From Eubacterium sp. (GTDB taxonomy: Bacteria > Bacillota > Clostridia > Lachnospirales > Lachnospiraceae), in NCBI GenBank assembly GCA_022794015.1, contig JAAWDZ010000030.1:1-58418 (forward strand): DNA of 58,418 nucleotides, written 5' to 3'. The notes below the pieces were generated by a model, which did no database searches, was not told where the DNA came from, and was given only the letters and a program-made list of their open reading frames with translations. Shown in pieces: positions 51,687 through 58,418 of the stretch; the stretch's first letter is position 1, and every line of letters starts with the position of its first letter. Both the position numbers and the translations under genes were made by a program.

Positions 51687-53399
51687 TTACAGAGATGCAG
51701 CCTCGTCTACAATCTTCTTTAATGCAGCTAAAGCTTCATCCGGAAGCTTATCGTAACCGTCTTTCTTGGTCGCGAAATCTTCTACTGCTTTTACACGGTT
51801 CTCCATTGCATTCTTTAATGCATCTACATAATCCTTATCTTCTAAGTTTGGCCTGAAGTCGCCTGTCTTGCCGGACCAGTCATACATAATCTCGATATCT
51901 TCAAACGGTCCCCAACTTTCAAAGTTAGCTTTGCCTTCTACAATCGTCTCCAGAATACCTAATGTATCAGCCGGTTTCACCTTTGCACCCATGAAATCGC
52001 CTGTGTTAACAATGTAGCAGTCTACATTCTTCTCTTCAACTAATTTTTTGAATTTCTCATAGTCATTTACTAACGGATAAGTCCTGAATGGGTTTGCATA
52101 AGGAACGATGCGGAGTGCATTTAAGTCTGTTCCTGCTGCTACACGCTCTGCGGTAGAAGTTTTGGTAGCTAAGGTTGCGCCCATAACGGATGCAAGCGCA
52201 GATCCTTTTAATTTTACTACCGGTGGAATGCATGGATCCTTCATAATCCAGAAGATTGCATTAACCGGAGCGTCAATCTTATCCACACGGTTCGGTGACC
52301 ACAATTTAGACTTAATCGCACGTCCGTTTCCGTTACGGATATCTTCTGTTACTAACTGAACCTTGCCTTCGGAATCAATAGTTGCAGAGCAGTTCTGCGC
52401 TGACAATAAGTATTTGTTGTCCGGGCAGCCTGTCGGATAATCTGCTGTCTTATCGAAATAAGTCGGCTCTAATGCGATAGATGCACAAGTATCGGAATTG
52501 ATGATAAATGCATCGTCATGCAGTACGGTAATCGGATATTTGCCGCCATGTTTTGCATGTGTCAGGGTAGATTTTCCGGATCCGGATAAACCGAATACAG
52601 ATGCAACATACTTGGAGCCGTCCGGTAATGTATATTCTTTCTGTCCGCCGTGGCAGGAAGCATAACCATTACGGTTTGCAATAGCCCATGCCATAGTTAG
52701 AGTACCTTTCTTGTGCTCACCGAAATATCTCATACCAAGGATACAAGCGCAGTTCTCTGCAGTATCAAAATAGCATAATGTCAGAGGATCGCTTAAGCAG
52801 CTGTAATCCACATCCGGCCTCTCCTGCGGTACCCACTGAGGATCGGAGAAGATATAGATATCCGGCTCTTTGCCGTCGCCAACCGGTTTGGAATCCTTGT
52901 ACATTTTAACATATTCATCAGACATATACTGGAAGTTCAGCATCCAGTTGTACATTACGTTCTCTTCACCTTCCGGAATTAACAGATGAGCTTTTACCAT
53001 GAATTCCGGATCCAGGCCTACATAAACCTCTGCATGGTATAATGTTTTCCAACGGGACTCATAAACTGCATCCATTGCAACCTTGTCAAGCTTGGCAGCA
53101 TCTACGCCCGGCTCGCCTTTGATACGGCGTGCTGCGGCATAACGTCCGGTTACGGCGCCGTCATTGAACAGAAGAACCTTTGCGTCTTTGTCAAGGCCGA
53201 ATTCCTCGCCTCTGTAAACAGGCATATCTGTAACGATTGTCCCCGGTGAATTCTTTGCAAGTTCATATGCTTCTCTTAATGTGCTTACTTTTACTACGTT
53301 GTTGCCGTAGAAAGCTCCTTCGATAATAGAGCGGGTCTTGGAAAATCCAACTTTTCCAGCGCCAATCTCTTCCAGTGGATAGTACGCTTTTGTTGCCAT
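51687..53399 (-). CDS. pckA: Phosphoenolpyruvate carboxykinase (ATP)
   Basis: A 570-aa enzyme interconverting oxaloacetate + ATP and PEP + CO2 + ADP. In fermenting clostridia it can run in the CO2-fixing direction. The P-loop is VFGLSGSGKSTLTHAKHGG, with an acidic metal site ITVLHDDAFIIN. Further landmarks are NGNGRAIKSKLWSPNRVDKIDAPVNAIFWIMKD and GATLATKTSTAERVAAGTD. It is ~30 residues longer than the E. coli enzyme, as usual for this clostridial branch. Monocistronic with its own promoter and terminator. Confidence 0.94.
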   Translation of the reverse strand: MATKAYYPLEEIGAGKVGFSKTRSIIEGAFYGNNVVKVSTLREAYELAKNSPGTIVTDMPVYRGEEFGLDKDAKVLLFNDGAVTGRYAAARRIKGEPGVDAAKLDKVAMDAVYESRWKTLYHAEVYVGLDPEFMVKAHLLIPEGEENVMYNWMLNFQYMSDEYVKMYKDSKPVGDGKEPDIYIFSDPQWVPQERPDVDYSCLSDPLTLCYFDTAENCACILGMRYFGEHKKGTLTMAWAIANRNGYASCHGGQKEYTLPDGSKYVASVFGLSGSGKSTLTHAKHGGKYPITVLHDDAFIINSDTCASIALEPTYFDKTADYPTGCPDNKYLLSAQNCSATIDSEGKVQLVTEDIRNGNGRAIKSKLWSPNRVDKIDAPVNAIFWIMKDPCIPPVVKLKGSALASVMGATLATKTSTAERVAAGTDLNALRIVPYANPFRTYPLVNDYEKFKKLVEEKNVDCYIVNTGDFMGAKVKPADTLGILETIVEGKANFESWGPFEDIEIMYDWSGKTGDFRPNLEDKDYVDALKNAMENRVKAVEDFATKKDGYDKLPDEALAALKKIVDEAASL

Positions 53400-53508
53400 G
53401 AAAAATTTCCTCCTTAAATATTAGTGTCTGTTTTTTATACCCTCTGTATCCCACCATGATCATTCGGCTGTTTCATAAGGTATAACCTTTTCAAATCCAT
53501 CATATCTA

Positions 53509-53536
53509 AATATACACTATGATAGTTTTTTGTCAA
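53509..53536 (-). promoter_or_regulatory. Promoter of pckA
   Basis: TTGACA (53536-53531), 16 bases, TATATT (53514-53509) on the minus strand; the start codon is about 110 bases further. Confidence 0.6.
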
Positions 53537-53577
53537 TTGATTTTTGAAAATTTTATATATTTTTCAGGTTACGGGAC

Positions 53578-53641
53578 GTAACAGTTCAGACAATCTGCCC
53601 CGTTACGCAATTTGCAGAACAGAAGCCGTCTGAACTGTTAC
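53578..53641. mobile_element. 64-bp element of the GTAACAG family
   Basis: A perfect 14-bp terminal inverted repeat: GTAACAGTTCAGAC (53578-53591) and GTCTGAACTGTTAC (53628-53641). The flanking octamers TACGGGAC and CACGAGAC agree in 6 of 8 positions, consistent with an old target duplication. Confidence 0.72.
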
Positions 53642-53667
53642 CACGAGACTGCTGTTGCCCGGTAGTG

Positions 53668-54111
53668 TTACGAGTCGTTCGCGGCGGGCTTTGTACCGGG
53701 TAAATCTGAGAGCATGTTTTTTGAAAATGCGCCGGGAAGCAGTTCTTCTAATCGGTAGATGACATAATCCTCCCTGTTTTTTGCAAGTATAATCTGAAAA
53801 GCTTCACTGTTACAGAATTCCTGCATTACCTGACGACAGACACCGCAGGGAGCAAGGTATTCCTCTTTGCTGCCTGCAATGGCAATTGCAACAAAATTCC
53901 GCTCTCCCTCAGAAACTGCTTTAAAAATTGCGGTGCGTTCCGCACAGTTTGTCGGGGAATAAGCTGCATTTTCAATGTTGCAGCCACGATAGATATTTCC
54001 TTCTGCAGTGAGCAGGGCAGCGCCTACGTAAAAATTGGAGTATGGGGCATAGGATTGTTTTTTTGCTTCATATGCTTCCTCAATTAGTATTCGAATATCT
54101 TTTTCGTGCAT
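53668..54111 (-). CDS. cdd: Cytidine deaminase
   Basis: A 147-aa zinc enzyme deaminating cytidine and deoxycytidine for pyrimidine salvage. The substrate motif reads SNFYVGAALLTAEG. The zinc ligands and catalytic Glu are in NCAERTAIF, and the second zinc motif is APCGVCRQVMQEF. The size matches the tetrameric class. It has a good promoter upstream and no close operon partner. Confidence 0.95.
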   Translation of the reverse strand: MHEKDIRILIEEAYEAKKQSYAPYSNFYVGAALLTAEGNIYRGCNIENAAYSPTNCAERTAIFKAVSEGERNFVAIAIAGSKEEYLAPCGVCRQVMQEFCNSEAFQIILAKNREDYVIYRLEELLPGAFSKNMLSDLPGTKPAANDS

Positions 54112-54206
54112 AGGTCATCCTCCGTTTCTTCAAACAACTACTGAACATAATCTGTTTCTGCTTTCCGCTTTGCGGTAAATCTTTCCCTTCCCCTTTTTAT
54201 TACTAC

Positions 54207-54235
54207 ATTATACATGTTGTCTGTTTTTTATACAA
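54207..54235 (-). promoter_or_regulatory. Promoter of cdd
   Basis: TTGTAT (54235-54230), 17 bases, TATAAT (54212-54207) on the minus strand. The rest of the AT-rich 346-base gap up to the tRNA gene shows only that tRNA's own promoter. Confidence 0.7.
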
Positions 54236-54439
54236 TATAAAACATATTTTTTATATATTATTTCCAGTGTGGTGTTTTATCAGAATTCAAAGGTAATTTC
54301 CAAAATAATTCTTCCACTTCAACAGATGATATGCTTTAACAATCCGCTGATATCATACCACGCCGTTTTACTCAAACCTGGATAACCAATATAAAAAATT
54401 ACAAAAAACAAAAAAAGGTATTCCCTTTTTTTTCAAATC

Positions 54440-54448
54440 TGTTATAAT
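54440..54448 (+). promoter_or_regulatory. Extended -10 promoter of tRNA-Pro(GGG)
   Basis: TGTTATAAT (54440-54448) is an extended -10 element just upstream of the tRNA; no clear -35 is seen. Confidence 0.6.
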
Positions 54449-54457
54449 AACTACCAG

Positions 54458-54532
54458 CGGGGTATGGCTCAGTTTGGTCAGAGCGCACGGCTGGGGGCCG
54501 TGAGGTCGCAGGTTCGAATCCTGTTACCCCGA
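54458..54532 (+). tRNA. tRNA-Pro (GGG)
   Basis: The acceptor CGGGGTA/TACCCCG, the anticodon stem CACGG/CCGTG with loop CTGGGGG (anticodon GGG) and the T-arm GCAGGTTCGAATCCTGT are all present. It is a single tRNA gene and the second proline isoacceptor in the window. Confidence 0.95.
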
Positions 54533-54741
54533 TTTTTCGTCAGATTTTCAAGGGTTACAACGTTTGAATTAAACACAAGTTCTGATTACCTTTAATTACC
54601 TTCTCTTCTGAATCAGTGTCTTCTTTTCTTCTTAATAGAGTCCCATTTGTAGTTTCCGAAGTTTTGCCATTGCTTCCTGTGATGTATGGCCAGAAGCTTT
54701 TTGAAGAATACAATTTATACCAGAAAGAGGTTTATAGCGTA

Positions 54742-56079
54742 ATGATTTCATTTACCAATTTTTTGGTTTTATTTTTAGATCCCCTGACAGGGCATCTGAC
54801 CCTGACTGTCTATTTAATGGCGGTGACAGACGAACATGCAGTATGGAAGCGGCTAAAAAAATTGCCGCTTTTACTCCTGTCCCCGCTTATTATCACCCTG
54901 CTTTCTATTGGACTGTACTATGTTCCGGGATTGCAAACGATCTGGTATTACATTTCCTCCCTCTCTATTCTTGTTTTGTGCAGCCTTTGGGTGCAGTGGA
55001 CATGGCGTTTTAAGCTTTGGCAGGCCCTGGCCGCCACCTGCATGGCAGGGATTTTTCAGGTAGCCGAATCAACCCTGTCCAGAGTACTGCTCTGGAACCT
55101 CCCGCTAAATGAAATTATGCCCCATATACCAGTATTTGGGATATATCTGGGCATCAGCATCCTCGTTTCCCTGCTGCTTTACAAACTGCGGTTTGGAGCA
55201 TGGTTTCGCCTGCTGTTAGACAACGAATCCGCACCATGGCAGACAGCTCTCCTTCTACTTGCTCTGGAAGTTGTCATGGAGATATGCTTACGACTGTTAA
55301 GCGGCGTTCAGAGCAAATTTTTGGCGCTCTACTACCTCCTGGTGGCAGCAATGGTGATTCTGATAGCAATGCTGATAATCTACCTGGCCCAGCAGTTTGA
55401 TTCCGCCAGAAAATTACAGATGCAGCAGGATGTTATCGCCCAGCAGCAGCTCTATGAGCAGGATCTGGAAACAATTCGCCGTGAGGTACGCACATTTCGG
55501 CACGATTATAAGAACCTTCTGGCGGGCCTGTCCCAACAGGCAGGGGCAGGAGAACTGAAGAAACTGCGTCATACCCTGTCCGAATTAGACGTCGGGTTTG
55601 AGCTTCGTCTTGGGAACAAAATCCAGACAACCGCCCAAATTGGAAATTTGCAGATTCCAGAAGTCAGAAGCCTCATGTTGAACAAACTTACCATCATGCA
55701 AAACAAGGGAATAGAATGTGTTCTGGAGGTACTTTATCCCGTCATGGCAGTAAATATGGATGTATGGGATTTTGTCCGCTGTCTGGGTATTCTGATAGAA
55801 AACGCTATAGAGGCCGCATTAGATACAAAACAGCCCTGGGTGGAAATCGTTCTGTTGTCCCAGAATGGCCAGGTATTTTTTCGAGTATCCAATTCTTACA
55901 TAAATACCGTTGAACCAGGGAAAATGTGGAATGATGACTGGTCTACCAAAGGAGTGGGACGGGGATTGGGCCTGTCCAGCTATCAGCATATTTTAGAGAG
56001 CTATCCCAACGCCTCACCCTGCACCAGTTGGGAAAATGGCGTGTTTGTTCAGGAATTGACTGTGGAGGGCAGGCCATGA
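54742..56079 (+). CDS. GHKL-type sensor histidine kinase (AgrC-like)
   Basis: A 445-aa quorum/peptide-sensing-type kinase. The N-terminal ~210 residues form about six membrane segments (LPLLLLSPLIITLLSIGLYY, WYYISSLSILVLCSLWVQW, LYYLLVAAMVILIAMLIIYLA). The histidine region is EVRTFRHDYKNLLAGL, followed by the GHKL ATPase: LIENAIEAALDTK (N box) and STKGVGRGLGLSSYQHIL (G box). The ATG at 54742 has AGAGG upstream at somewhat long distance; the frame is open from a GTG at 54616, so up to 42 more residues are possible. It overlaps the response-regulator start by four bases (ATGA). No AgrD/AgrB gene is adjacent. Confidence 0.87.
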   Translation: MISFTNFLVLFLDPLTGHLTLTVYLMAVTDEHAVWKRLKKLPLLLLSPLIITLLSIGLYYVPGLQTIWYYISSLSILVLCSLWVQWTWRFKLWQALAATCMAGIFQVAESTLSRVLLWNLPLNEIMPHIPVFGIYLGISILVSLLLYKLRFGAWFRLLLDNESAPWQTALLLLALEVVMEICLRLLSGVQSKFLALYYLLVAAMVILIAMLIIYLAQQFDSARKLQMQQDVIAQQQLYEQDLETIRREVRTFRHDYKNLLAGLSQQAGAGELKKLRHTLSELDVGFELRLGNKIQTTAQIGNLQIPEVRSLMLNKLTIMQNKGIECVLEVLYPVMAVNMDVWDFVRCLGILIENAIEAALDTKQPWVEIVLLSQNGQVFFRVSNSYINTVEPGKMWNDDWSTKGVGRGLGLSSYQHILESYPNASPCTSWENGVFVQELTVEGRP

Positions 56080-56813
56080 TTGGAATTTATATTTGCGATG
56101 ACGAGGAAACTGTTCGTCACCAGATTCAAACTGCTCTGGAGTGGAAGATTTTTATTGAAAACTATGATATGAAGATTGTGTGCAACGCTGCCAGCGCACA
56201 GGAATTACTGGCCGCATCAGAAAACGAAAAACGCGGAATTTATTTCCTGGATGTAGAATTAAAAGATGAGGAATGGGACGGTTTTAGGCTGGGCCAAAAA
56301 TTGCGGCAGCGCGATCCTCACAGTACGCTGGTGTATATCACCGGTTATGGCGACCTGGCCTGGCGTACCTTCCAATATCATCTGGAAGCATTTGATTACA
56401 TCATAAAAAAACCGGAACAGATCGGGCCGTCTGTATCAAAGTGTTTGGAGGAGATACATTTACGTCTGTTGGCTGAACGCCAGGACCCTGCGGAGATGTT
56501 TACACTGCGGACAAAAGAAACAGTGCGTCACATCCCCTTGCGCGATATTCTCTTTTTTGAAACTGCCTCCATCCCTCACCATGTCTTTCTGCATACATCC
56601 AATAGCCGGATGGATTTTTTAGGCAGTCTCAATAAACTGGAAATTCAGTTGGGTGATCGCTTCATCCGAACACACCGGGCCTATCTGGTGGCAGCGGATA
56701 AAATTGAAATGGTAGATTTGAAGCACAATAAGCTGTGGGCCGGCGGCCACGAGTGCCCGCTCTCCCGAACCGGTAAAGCACAACTTCGAAAAAAAACAGG
56801 AGGAAGCCAGTAA
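56076..56813 (+). CDS. LytTR-family response regulator (AgrA-like)
   Basis: A 245-aa regulator. The receiver domain (1-~125) has acidic residues in IYICDDEETV and phospho-acceptor Asp in IYFLDVELKDEEWDG; the family's typical YITGYGDLAWRTFQYHLEAFDYIIKKP follows. The C-terminal LytTR DNA-binding domain (~145-245) includes IPLRDILFFETASIPHHV and RFIRTHRAYLVAADKI. Translational coupling with the kinase gene marks them as a two-component pair. Target genes are unknown; the small DUF6440-like gene downstream is a candidate. Confidence 0.92.
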   Translation: MIGIYICDDEETVRHQIQTALEWKIFIENYDMKIVCNAASAQELLAASENEKRGIYFLDVELKDEEWDGFRLGQKLRQRDPHSTLVYITGYGDLAWRTFQYHLEAFDYIIKKPEQIGPSVSKCLEEIHLRLLAERQDPAEMFTLRTKETVRHIPLRDILFFETASIPHHVFLHTSNSRMDFLGSLNKLEIQLGDRFIRTHRAYLVAADKIEMVDLKHNKLWAGGHECPLSRTGKAQLRKKTGGSQ

Positions 56814-56865
56814 GGCTTCCTCCCATTCCATTTAGGAAGTTTTTTTGTTCATTTAAGAAATTAAA

Positions 56866-56889
56866 ACCACACAACTGTATTTATGTGGT
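56866..56889. promoter_or_regulatory. Inverted repeat upstream of the DUF6440-like gene, possible operator
   Basis: ACCACA (56866-56871) and TGTGGT (56884-56889) form a perfect 6-bp dyad 38 bases before the small gene. The minus strand within it reads ACAGTTGTG, close to the half-site consensus known for LytTR regulators. Suggestive only. Confidence 0.35.
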
Positions 56890-56926
56890 AAAGTTGCACC
56901 AGCAGAACAGAAAAGGAGGTGGGTAT

Positions 56927-57106
56927 ATGGCAAAAGAACGTTTTGTGGAGGTCTACAACCAGGGTATCGTGAATGTGGCGAGGATCATCGTGGATACGGA
57001 AACCGGTGTGAACTACCTGATGGCTTCCCATAATAAAGCAAACGGTACCGGTCTTACCATCCTTGTCGATCAGGACGGTAAACCTGTTGTCACCCCTATC
57101 AAGTAA
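56927..57106 (+). CDS. Small DUF6440-like protein (59 aa), paralogue of 39741-39923
   Basis: A 59-aa protein beginning MAKERFVEVYNQGIVNVAR, with IIVDTETGVNYLM and ILVDQDGKPVVTPI. AGGAGG lies before the ATG at 56927. It shares the VDTETG and D-x-D/E-GKPV motifs with the gene at 39741. The family is small, conserved in Firmicutes and uncharacterised. It lies ~115 bases after the LytTR gene on the same strand and ends at its own strong terminator, so the two-component system may regulate it. Confidence 0.8.
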   Translation: MAKERFVEVYNQGIVNVARIIVDTETGVNYLMASHNKANGTGLTILVDQDGKPVVTPIK

Positions 57107-57165
57107 AGACAGACTACTGGCGGCAGAAGCTGTTCAAATAGATTTGGAAGCGCCGCCAACAACAA

Positions 57166-57207
57166 GCAAAATGGACTTCCCGCTGCCAAGCGGAAAGTCC
57201 ATTTTGC
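57166..57207 (+). terminator. Terminator of the second DUF6440-like gene
   Basis: A perfect 13-bp outer stem GCAAAATGGACTT/AAGTCCATTTTGC (57166-57178, 57195-57207) with an inner CCGCT/AGCGG stem. T-rich sequence occurs ~15 bases later, so termination may be factor-assisted or slightly distal. Confidence 0.7.
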
Positions 57208-57293
57208 AATATGAATATCATATTTTTTTGATTATTCCCTGCCATAGAGAAGACCAGCTGAAGTTTTCTTTTCTGCTGCCTGGCCGTACGGTA

Positions 57294-57962
57294 TTATTCT
57301 TCTTTATGCACGACCTCATTCTTATTCTTGTAAATGGAATGTGCTGTTACCACACCGCGTACCATAGACAGCGGATAAATATTTGTATGCCTGCCGATAA
57401 CCGTACCCGGATTTAATACGGAATTGCAGCCAACCTCTACATAATCCCCTAACATTGCCCCGAATTTTTTCAGCCCGGTTGCAATTTCCTCCGTTCCGTC
57501 CTTCACAACAACAAGCGTCTTATCCGATTTAACATTGGAGGTAATAGAGCCGGCTCCCATATGGGATTTATAGCCCAGAATAGAATCGCCCACATAATTA
57601 TAATGCGGCACCTGCACGCTGTTGAATATAACGACATTTTTGAGCTCGGTCGAGTTGCCCACTACAGATCCTTTTCCTACAATCGCGCTTCCGCGGATAA
57701 ATGCACAGTGACGGATTTCCGCCTCTTCGTCAATAATCAACGGCCCGTTTAAATATGCAGTCGGCGCAATGCGCGCACTCTTTGCCACCCAAATATCCTC
57801 GCCCCTTTGTTCATAGAGCGCCGGATCCAGTGTGGGACCGATTTTGCGGATGAAATCACTGATTCCCTTTAAAGCCTCCCAGGGATATTCCACACCTTCT
57901 AAAAGCTCTGCTGCAATCGTTTCTTTTAAATTGTACAGGTTTACTACTTTACATTGTTCCAT
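57294..57962 (-). CDS. Left-handed beta-helix (hexapeptide repeat) protein, GlmU/LpxA-like
   Basis: A 222-aa protein. The first ~60 residues are helical (LKETIAAELLEGVEYPWEALK). From ~65 on it shows hexapeptide repeats ([LIV]-G-x4 pattern: SARIAPTAYLNGPLIIDEEAEIRHC, SAIVGKGSVVGNSTELKN, VGDSILGYKSHMGAGSI, LGDYVEVGCNSVLNPGTVIG), a trimeric beta-helix. Similar proteins are often labelled UDP-GlcNAc pyrophosphorylase because of resemblance to the GlmU acetyltransferase half. No nucleotidyltransferase domain is present, so it may be a sugar-nucleotide acyltransferase or nucleotide-sugar-related enzyme. Confidence 0.8.
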   Translation of the reverse strand: MEQCKVVNLYNLKETIAAELLEGVEYPWEALKGISDFIRKIGPTLDPALYEQRGEDIWVAKSARIAPTAYLNGPLIIDEEAEIRHCAFIRGSAIVGKGSVVGNSTELKNVVIFNSVQVPHYNYVGDSILGYKSHMGAGSITSNVKSDKTLVVVKDGTEEIATGLKKFGAMLGDYVEVGCNSVLNPGTVIGRHTNIYPLSMVRGVVTAHSIYKNKNEVVHKEE

Positions 57963-57994
57963 ATGATTCTCCTTGATAATATGCTCCTGACGAG

Positions 57995-58177
57995 TTATTC
58001 TTTGATAAAATCAAGCTCTGTCAGATTAATACCGGACGCAGTTAAAATGACCTTTAACTCAATATATCTTCTTTTCATTCTTTTATATGCATTCGATTCC
58101 TTATCGGATTCTGCCATATATTCCTGCAGCCTTGAAAACTCTTCCACTGTTATTTTCAGCATTTCATTTTCAGTCAT
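57995..58177 (-). CDS. Small hypothetical protein (60 aa)
   Basis: A 60-aa helical protein beginning MTENEMLKITVEEFSRLQEY and ending LTASGINLTELDFIKE, with a very basic middle (KRMKRRYIELKVIL). A G-rich ribosome binding site (GGGGTGGTGAG) precedes the ATG. It lies 32 bases upstream of the hexapeptide-repeat gene on the same strand, so the two are probably cotranscribed. Family not recognised. Confidence 0.65.
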   Translation of the reverse strand: MTENEMLKITVEEFSRLQEYMAESDKESNAYKRMKRRYIELKVILTASGINLTELDFIKE

Positions 58178-58279
58178 ATTCTCACCACCCCGTTTATATG
58201 ACGTTTATAAAACACCCTGATTGTACCAGATAAACGAGTACGGTGTAAAGCCCTTACAGGCCAAATCCTACATTTTTAC

Positions 58280-58418
58280 GTAACAGTTCAGCCTTCCGGC
58301 TTCACTGTTACGGAATCCGCCCATTTAAAGTTTGCCATACGGCAAAGGGGCGGATTCCACTCCAGCCTTTACGCATTCTCACGGACTTTGCAGCAGGTGC
58401 AAAGTCCTGGGCTGAACT
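58280..58418. mobile_element. MITE-like element, near-identical copy of 47797-47940 (cut by window edge)
   Basis: It starts with GTAACAGTTCAGCC and matches the 144-bp element at 47797 over 139 bases with three substitutions; the last five bases are beyond the window. The left flank is ATTTTTAC (58272-58279), which should recur directly after the element if it has an intact target duplication. Confidence 0.85.

Noticed and set aside
56800-56845. Hairpin at the end of the LytTR gene (GAAGCC/GGCTTC) as a terminator
   Set aside because: The stem is short with a bulge and the T-run comes 17 bases later. Read-through into the DUF6440-like gene is equally plausible.

Overview
The window looks like the chromosome of an anaerobic clostridial bacterium, most probably a Lachnospiraceae member (Blautia/Ruminococcus/Dorea-like). 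The main signs are a trimeric NADH-dependent [FeFe]-hydrogenase operon, ATP-dependent PEP carboxykinase, a phenylalanyl T-box, GHKL/LytTR signalling, a 6S-like RNA, strong GGAGG ribosome binding sites, tRNA genes without encoded CCA, and sigma-A promoters of the TTGACA-17-TATAAT type. The genus is an inference from gene content; no rRNA is present to confirm it.

Layout. 1-1044: edge of a helix-turn-helix gene, a 51-aa gene and a 5'-truncated gene remnant, probably mobile-element debris. 1152-8170 (minus): hydCBA, a lipoprotein with an SGNH-hydrolase-like domain, and a membrane-fused spermidine-synthase-like enzyme. 8413-8975 (plus): six tRNA genes (Pro, Gly, Arg, His, Gln, Lys). 9191-9496: a compact toxin/antisense-RNA locus with the architecture of the Fst/par type I systems. 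9669-12169: cysK and an RNA-methyltransferase-like gene. 12462-13301: a PHP phosphoesterase. 13436-20316 (minus): an apparent operon pheA - AAA ATPase - ppx/HD - ppk - Cof HAD. 20463-26689: a membrane-anchored DUF5050-like protein, topB, typA/bipA and a YcdX-like PHP protein. 26796-28515: small uncharacterised genes. 28567-35273 (minus): leuS, a secreted repeat/propeller protein, a divergent EF-G paralogue and a conserved hypothetical. 35540-38331 (plus): tyrA and aroA, separated by inverted-repeat elements. 38462-39923: a small AT-rich islet (GNAT pseudogene, RibD-like reductase, DUF6440-like gene). 40038-43828: queA and three tandem paralogous secreted proteins. 43906-47733 (minus): pheST behind a T-box. 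48047-54111 (minus): YihY, SpoIID-like protein, 6S-like RNA, pckA, cdd. 54458-57106 (plus): tRNA-Pro(GGG), GHKL kinase, LytTR regulator and a second DUF6440-like gene. 57294-58177 (minus): a hexapeptide-repeat protein and a small hypothetical.

Together the genes describe fermentative hydrogen/NADH metabolism (hydABC, pckA), aromatic amino-acid synthesis and use (pheA, tyrA, aroA, pheST), polyphosphate turnover (ppk, ppx) and translation (leuS, typA, EF-G-like, queA, tRNAs).

Two things stand out. First, the locus at 9191-9496 has every sequence hallmark of a convergent type I toxin-antitoxin system: a 32-codon membrane peptide, an antisense promoter, a shared bidirectional terminator, and a direct repeat that lets the antisense RNA pair with the toxin start region in trans. 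Second, non-coding elements whose ends begin GTAAC or GTTAC occur at several intergenic sites. Four have perfect 8-bp target duplications (ACATTTTC, CTTTTTAA, GTTACCAT, TTCCAGTA), so they are MITE-like insertions. One reads as an internal-deletion derivative of another, and the copy at the right window edge allows a prediction of the bases just beyond it.
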